A stretch of DNA of 64,000 nt from Sphingomonadaceae bacterium (lineage in GTDB: Bacteria; Pseudomonadota; Alphaproteobacteria; Sphingomonadales; Sphingomonadaceae), in assembly GCA_024236195.1 (NCBI GenBank), contig JACKKZ010000003.1, positions 558,001-622,000 on the forward strand, read 5' to 3'. Position numbers and translations under genes: made by a program. Positions 60,043 to 64,000 of the stretch are shown piece after piece. How positions within the stretch are numbered: position 1 is the first letter of the stretch; every line of letters begins with the position of its first letter. The notes beneath the pieces were generated by a model. The model was not told the origin of the DNA, made no database searches, and worked only from the letters and a program-made list of their open reading frames with translations.

Positions 60043-60890
60043 GCGCGCAGGAAGATTCGATCTCCTACCGCATCATTGCGGATTTGCTGGAGGCCCGCAC
60101 CGGGCAACAGATCGACCGCGGGCGCCGCTGGCGTATCCCGACGACATTGGCGACCGTGTTCCGCAAGCGCGGCATTTCCAACGTCGACCAGCTCGTCTGC
60201 CTGCTCGCTTCCCCCGGCGAAGAGCGGCTCGCCGATGAAGTGGTAGAAGCGCTGCTCAATAACGAGACCTATTTCTTCCGCGACCGGGCAATGTTTGACC
60301 AGCTTGACGATCATGTGTTGCCCACGCTCCGGGAAAAGCGGGCGATGCGCAAACGGCTCAATATCTGGTGCGCGGGCTGTTCCACCGGGCAGGAGCCATT
60401 GTCGCTGGCGATGCTGTTCCGCAGCCAGAAGGCGCTGTGGGATGGGTGGACCATAGACATTGTTGCCACGGATATCTCCAGCAAGGCGATCGCCACTGCA
60501 CGGCGCGGCATCTACAGCCAGTTCGAAGTGCAGCGCGGGCTGAGCGTCACGCAGATGCTGACCCATTTCGAGGAAACGCCGGAAGGCTGGAAAGTCGATC
60601 CGGCCCTGCGCGCCATGATCCGCTATCGCGAACGCAATCTGCTGGAGATGATGGACCCCGACCAGCGTTTCGACCTGGTTCTGTGCCGCAATGTCCTGCT
60701 CTATTTTGACCGGCCGACCCGATCACGTGCGTTTGACATCATTCACAAAACCATGGCTGACGATGGCTGGCTGATGCTGGGCGCAGGGGAAACTGCTTCA
60801 AGCCTGACCAGCCGGCTAGCCCATGTCCCCAATACGATTGGCCTGCACCAGCCGGTCGGCCTCATGCCTGCAAAACGGCAGGCCATTTGA
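60039..60890 (+). CDS. cheR: Chemotaxis methyltransferase CheR
   Basis: A 283-residue SAM-dependent enzyme that methylates glutamates of MCPs. The N-terminal helical domain is followed by the Rossmann core: 'IWCAGCSTGQEPLSLAMLF' (SAM loop), 'DIVATDISSKAIATARRGIY' and 'FDLVLCRNVLLYFDRPTR'. ATG overlaps the cheB stop (ATGA). Confidence 0.95.
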   Translation: MSAQEDSISYRIIADLLEARTGQQIDRGRRWRIPTTLATVFRKRGISNVDQLVCLLASPGEERLADEVVEALLNNETYFFRDRAMFDQLDDHVLPTLREKRAMRKRLNIWCAGCSTGQEPLSLAMLFRSQKALWDGWTIDIVATDISSKAIATARRGIYSQFEVQRGLSVTQMLTHFEETPEGWKVDPALRAMIRYRERNLLEMMDPDQRFDLVLCRNVLLYFDRPTRSRAFDIIHKTMADDGWLMLGAGETASSLTSRLAHVPNTIGLHQPVGLMPAKRQAI

Positions 60891-60935
60891 CCGCAAGAGC
60901 AAGCCAAACTGCTGCTTTCGCAGGTAAAAATGTCC

Positions 60936-60950
60936 TTAACGCTTACTTAG
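60936..60950 (+). promoter_or_regulatory. Possible CtrA site before the GGDEF-EAL gene
   Basis: TTAACGCTTACTTAG reads as TTAA-N7-TTAG, one base from the Caulobacter CtrA consensus TTAA-N7-TTAA, and lies about 35 bp before the TTG at 60984. The 94 bp gap after cheR is otherwise empty. Confidence 0.35.
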
Positions 60951-60983
60951 CCTAAGGCGGTTAAGGTCGTTTCAGCAAATAGT

Positions 60984-62540
60984 TTGCCTTCTTACTCGAA
61001 AGTAGCACGTGTGCAGGACAACAGGTTTTTGAACGAACCGCGACTGCTGGTTCTGGCGCCATTGGTGGCGCTGACCCTCGTCTTTGCGAGCGTTTCTGCC
61101 TATCTCCTGCTGAGCGATGAAATCTCGCTTGGTCCCGCCACATCGCTGATTATCGCGGGAATCGGCATCTATGCCGCTGCCATGGCGCTACTGGTCCGGT
61201 TTGGCCTGACGCATATCACCCATCTTGAATCGCTGGGCATGACTGACAGCCTCAGCCTGCTGCCCAACCGGCGCGCGCTGCATGCGGGGATCAAACGCGA
61301 TCACACCAAGGGGGAAGAATTCGCAGTTGCCCTGATCGACCTTGATGGCTTCAAGATCGTCAACGACACCTATGGCCACAATGTCGGCGACAAGCTGATC
61401 AAGCAATGCGCGCTGGTGCTGCACGATGTGTGCGGTGAAGATGCGCGCTGTTTCCGGCTGGGAGGGGATGAATTCGCGATCAGCGTTGTCGGCCCGCTCG
61501 CCAGCACCATTCTTGAGGGAATCTGCCGCAATTTGCTGCAGCGTTTCAAGACCCCGATCCTGATCGAAGAGCGCCGCATTGCCATCGGTGCAAGTATTGG
61601 CCTGTCTGCCAGCAACGGCAGTGACGGCCTCACATCCTCCGAATTGCTGCGCCGGTCAGACGTCGCCATGTATGCAGCCAAGAGCAGCGGCAAGGGCCGT
61701 TGCATATGGTACAAGGACGAGTTTGACCATAACCGCGAAGCCATGCGCGCGCTGGATGAAGAGCTGCGCCAAGCCCTGGCCAATGGGGAATTTACGCTCA
61801 ACTATCAGCCACTGGTCGACAGCCATAGCGGCAAGGTGATGGCGGTTGAGAGCCTGATCCGCTGGAACCGCCCGCAAGGCGACCCGATCGGACCGCATAT
61901 TTTCATTCCGGTGGCAGAGGAATCCGGGCTCATCAACCCGATGGGCCTGTGGGTCCTGCGCAAGGCCTGCAGCGATGCTCTGGCTTGGGACGGCATCAAA
62001 CTGTCGGTCAATATCTCTGCCGCCCAGTTGCGTGATCCGGAGCTGCCCGTGCAGCTTGCCCAGATCCTGGAGGAAACCGGCTTCCCGGCAGATCGGTTGG
62101 AGCTGGAAATCACGGAAACCTGTCTCGTGCTCGATCCGGCAGTGGCCGAACGCAGCCTCGACATGCTGCGCGGCTTTGGCGTGAATATCTCGCTCGACGA
62201 TTTCGGCACCGGCTACGCCTCCATCGGCTTCCTGCGCCAGTTCCGCTTTGAAAAGCTCAAACTGGACCGTTCGCTGGTGGTCAATGCCGGCGATGATGAT
62301 GGCTCACGTGCCATGATGCTCTCCAGCATTACCGTCGCCCGCGCACTCAAGATGGATGTTACCGCCGAAGGCGTGGAAACCGAGCAGCAGGCAGAGCTGG
62401 TCCGGGCCGCAGGCTGTGACCTGATCCAGGGCTGGCTCTATTACAAGGCGATGCCCGCAGAAGACATTACCGCACTCCTGCAAAAGGCAGGCGAAGCAGA
62501 CCAATCACCGCACAGCGATATCGCTCCGAGGGCAGCATGA
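60984..62540 (+). CDS. GGDEF-EAL cyclic-di-GMP protein
   Basis: About 518 residues from TTG 60984 (a GTG at 61011 is an alternative). Two N-terminal membrane helices ('LVLAPLVALTLVFASVSAYL', 'TSLIIAGIGIYAAAMALLV') precede a GGDEF domain with intact 'RLGGDEFAIS' and no RxxD inhibitory site five residues before it, and an EAL domain with the variant 'AVESLIRW' (Glu kept), 'NISAAQLRD', 'LEITETCL', 'DDFGTGYAS' and 'KLDRSLV'. Both synthesis and breakdown of c-di-GMP are plausible. It is placed between cheR and a receptor gene, so it may link c-di-GMP to taxis. Confidence 0.92.
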   Translation: MPSYSKVARVQDNRFLNEPRLLVLAPLVALTLVFASVSAYLLLSDEISLGPATSLIIAGIGIYAAAMALLVRFGLTHITHLESLGMTDSLSLLPNRRALHAGIKRDHTKGEEFAVALIDLDGFKIVNDTYGHNVGDKLIKQCALVLHDVCGEDARCFRLGGDEFAISVVGPLASTILEGICRNLLQRFKTPILIEERRIAIGASIGLSASNGSDGLTSSELLRRSDVAMYAAKSSGKGRCIWYKDEFDHNREAMRALDEELRQALANGEFTLNYQPLVDSHSGKVMAVESLIRWNRPQGDPIGPHIFIPVAEESGLINPMGLWVLRKACSDALAWDGIKLSVNISAAQLRDPELPVQLAQILEETGFPADRLELEITETCLVLDPAVAERSLDMLRGFGVNISLDDFGTGYASIGFLRQFRFEKLKLDRSLVVNAGDDDGSRAMMLSSITVARALKMDVTAEGVETEQQAELVRAAGCDLIQGWLYYKAMPAEDITALLQKAGEADQSPHSDIAPRAA

Positions 62541-64000
62541 ACGCGATCAGTCATGAATTCGAACAGTTTGAAAGCGCGGCGCTGGACAATGTACCGCAGC
62601 AGGCTGGTGAAGCAGCACCTGCTGATACCGCGGCCCAGCCAGCCCGCTGGTGGCAATATCGCCGCCAGTCGATTTCCGGCAAGGTGCGGCTGCTAGTCGG
62701 CAGCGTAATCGCCATGTTTGTCTGCGTGATCGCCATTGTCGCCTTCACGGTTTTCGTAATCCGTTCCGGGTCCAGCTCTGCGATCGAGCTGTCCCGTTCC
62801 GGCCATTCGATCAGTTCGCTCGCCGCTGAATTGAGCATTGCCCGTAACGCCACCGGGCGGCTTGGCGATGGCCAGGGCGACGCCACTGAGGCTGAGACCG
62901 TAGCGACGGCCCTGGGCAATGCAGTTTCCCTGGCCGCAGAGGCGAAGGGGCAGCTCGATGCGTCAGACCCGGTTTTCTCCGCAGAAATGGCTACGATCCA
63001 GACGCGCGTGATTGCGCTGTCTGGCACCATGCCAAATCCGGGCGAAGCCAGCTCTACTGAGCGGGCACGGTTCATCACCGATGCGGAAAATCTCTTTGCC
63101 GATAGCTGGGACCTGCGTAACCGGCTGGTGGTGGACGGCGAAGCAGCAACACAGGCGGTCCTCAGGCAGGTCACCTGGATCTTTGCTCTGCTGGCTGCCT
63201 TGCTTGCTATTACCGTAGGCTTCGGATTTGCCCTTGGCCGGATCGTTTCGCATGACCTGACTGCCGCCATTACGCGGGTGACCAACGGCCTGACCCTGCT
63301 CGCCAAAGGCAAGCAGATCGAGGAAATCACCGACACCGAACGTGCCGACGAAGTTGGCGAAATGGCCCGGACGCTCGACGTGTTCCAGCGCGCATCAGGC
63401 AAATATCGCGCCATGGTCAAAGAACGGATCGACGAACGTAATGACCAGCGAGACCTCCTCCGGCGGCTCGCAGACCAGTTTGACGGGTCGATCAATGAAA
63501 TTGTCTCCAACGTGGCGGCTGCCTCCAGCCAGCTGCAAACCACGGCGACCAGCCTGGCTGCCTCGGCTGACCAGTCAGCAGGCCAGATCGGCACTGTGTC
63601 CGTGGCCATGGAAGAAGCCTCCTCCGGCGTTACAGCCGCCGCTGCGGCCAGCGATGAATTCGCCATGTCGATTGGCGAAATCAGCCGTCAGGCTACCCAT
63701 TCGGCAGAGCTGGCGCGCACGGTCAGCACCACCGCCAGCGAAGCGGACAGCACGATCAGCGCCATGTATGCGTCTGCCATCGAAGTCGGCCAGGTGGTCG
63801 AGCTGATCCAGTCGATCGCCCAGCGCACCAATTTGCTCGCGCTCAACGCATCTATCGAAGCGGCGCGCGGTGGCGAGGCCGGTCGCGGCTTTGCCGTGGT
63901 GGCGTCTGAAGTGAAGGAACTGGCCGCGCAGACCAGCCGCGCAACGCAGGAAGTGTCCGAACAGATCCGCACCATGCAGCAATCAACCGATGCCAGCGTG
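62537..64000 (+). CDS. Methyl-accepting chemotaxis protein (partial)
   Basis: The ATG at 62537 overlaps the GGDEF-EAL stop, and the frame is open to the window edge (488 codons). Residues 1-50 are cytoplasmic; helix 1 is about 51-76 ('RLLVGSVIAMFVCVIAIVAF'), a periplasmic helical domain runs to about 207, helix 2 is about 209-233 ('WIFALLAALLAITVGFGFAL'), then HAMP and the signalling domain. The hairpin tip 'QSIAQRTNLLALNASIEAAR' near residue 427 is intact. It senses a periplasmic ligand and drives CheA. The 3' end lies outside the window. Confidence 0.92.
   Translation, partial: MNAISHEFEQFESAALDNVPQQAGEAAPADTAAQPARWWQYRRQSISGKVRLLVGSVIAMFVCVIAIVAFTVFVIRSGSSSAIELSRSGHSISSLAAELSIARNATGRLGDGQGDATEAETVATALGNAVSLAAEAKGQLDASDPVFSAEMATIQTRVIALSGTMPNPGEASSTERARFITDAENLFADSWDLRNRLVVDGEAATQAVLRQVTWIFALLAALLAITVGFGFALGRIVSHDLTAAITRVTNGLTLLAKGKQIEEITDTERADEVGEMARTLDVFQRASGKYRAMVKERIDERNDQRDLLRRLADQFDGSINEIVSNVAAASSQLQTTATSLAASADQSAGQIGTVSVAMEEASSGVTAAAAASDEFAMSIGEISRQATHSAELARTVSTTASEADSTISAMYASAIEVGQVVELIQSIAQRTNLLALNASIEAARGGEAGRGFAVVASEVKELAAQTSRATQEVSEQIRTMQQSTDASV

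Noticed and set aside
1..64000. CRISPR arrays, prophage, insertion sequences, tRNA or rRNA genes
   Set aside because: No regular direct-repeat array, transposase, integrase, phage structural gene or tRNA/rRNA text was recognised by reading; short tRNAs could have been missed without a search tool.

Overview
This 64 kb window is a GC-rich, densely packed stretch of an alphaproteobacterial chromosome, most likely order Sphingomonadales and Erythrobacteraceae-like. The support is gene content: an Entner-Doudoroff operon (zwf-edd-glk-eda), rcdA (a CtrA-pathway factor confined to Alphaproteobacteria), a cpoB-tilS pair, ptsP with a GAF domain, DUF465/DUF1761/DUF4136/DUF885/DUF2254 proteins, a TonB-dependent siderophore receptor, and hairpin repeats of kinds common in sphingomonad genomes. 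No rRNA, tRNA, CRISPR array, transposase or phage gene was recognised, so the assignment rests on proteins alone.

Layout. 1-10.9 kb: the end of murJ, trpS, a DUF4136 lipoprotein, a conserved hypothetical, an alpha/beta hydrolase, a sulfotransferase, serS with an unusual internal insertion, an AIM24-like protein, surE, a LysM/M23 murein-hydrolase-type protein, a K+ channel and a DUF1761 protein. 10.9-20.5 kb: rimO, yjbQ-like, then the translationally coupled operon zwf-edd-glk-eda followed by a PEP carboxylase homologue whose signature catalytic residues are replaced. 20.5-27.0 kb: L,D-transpeptidase, tilS, cpoB, a RodZ-like protein, a frameshifted ptsP, and a DUF465 protein. 27.1-41.3 kb: a second DUF465 protein, rcdA, glpK, an MBL hydrolase, a DUF4230 protein, nadA, a small secreted protein, DUF2254 and DUF885 proteins, an EamA permease, an old-yellow-enzyme reductase, a CoA ester lyase family protein, lipB and membrane proteins.

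41.3-50.0 kb looks accessory: an MFS transporter, an ArsC-like protein, a Fur-box-preceded siderophore receptor, an orphan xanthine-dehydrogenase-type [2Fe-2S] subunit, a class II aldolase and, divergently, two tandem 2,4'-dihydroxyacetophenone-dioxygenase-family cupins, an SDR and a zinc alcohol dehydrogenase. The SDR is bracketed by two copies of a GTCATTGCGAG hairpin repeat. 50.0-50.7 kb is a 700 bp intergenic repeat island. 50.7-55.6 kb holds a MATE transporter and a fused 5-oxoprolinase. 55.7-64 kb is a chemotaxis operon, cheA-cheW-cheY-cheB-cheR, then a GGDEF-EAL protein and a methyl-accepting chemotaxis protein that runs off the end.

The observations most worth following are: the PEP-carboxylase-like protein with a rewritten active site at the end of the Entner-Doudoroff operon; the roughly 60-residue insertion in SerRS just before the active-site TxE loop; the paired cupin / aldolase / orphan iron-sulfur cluster; the two single-base frameshifts in ptsP; the CheA with an extra C-terminal tail; and the near-absence of space between convergent genes (nine of ten junctions are 11 bp or less).
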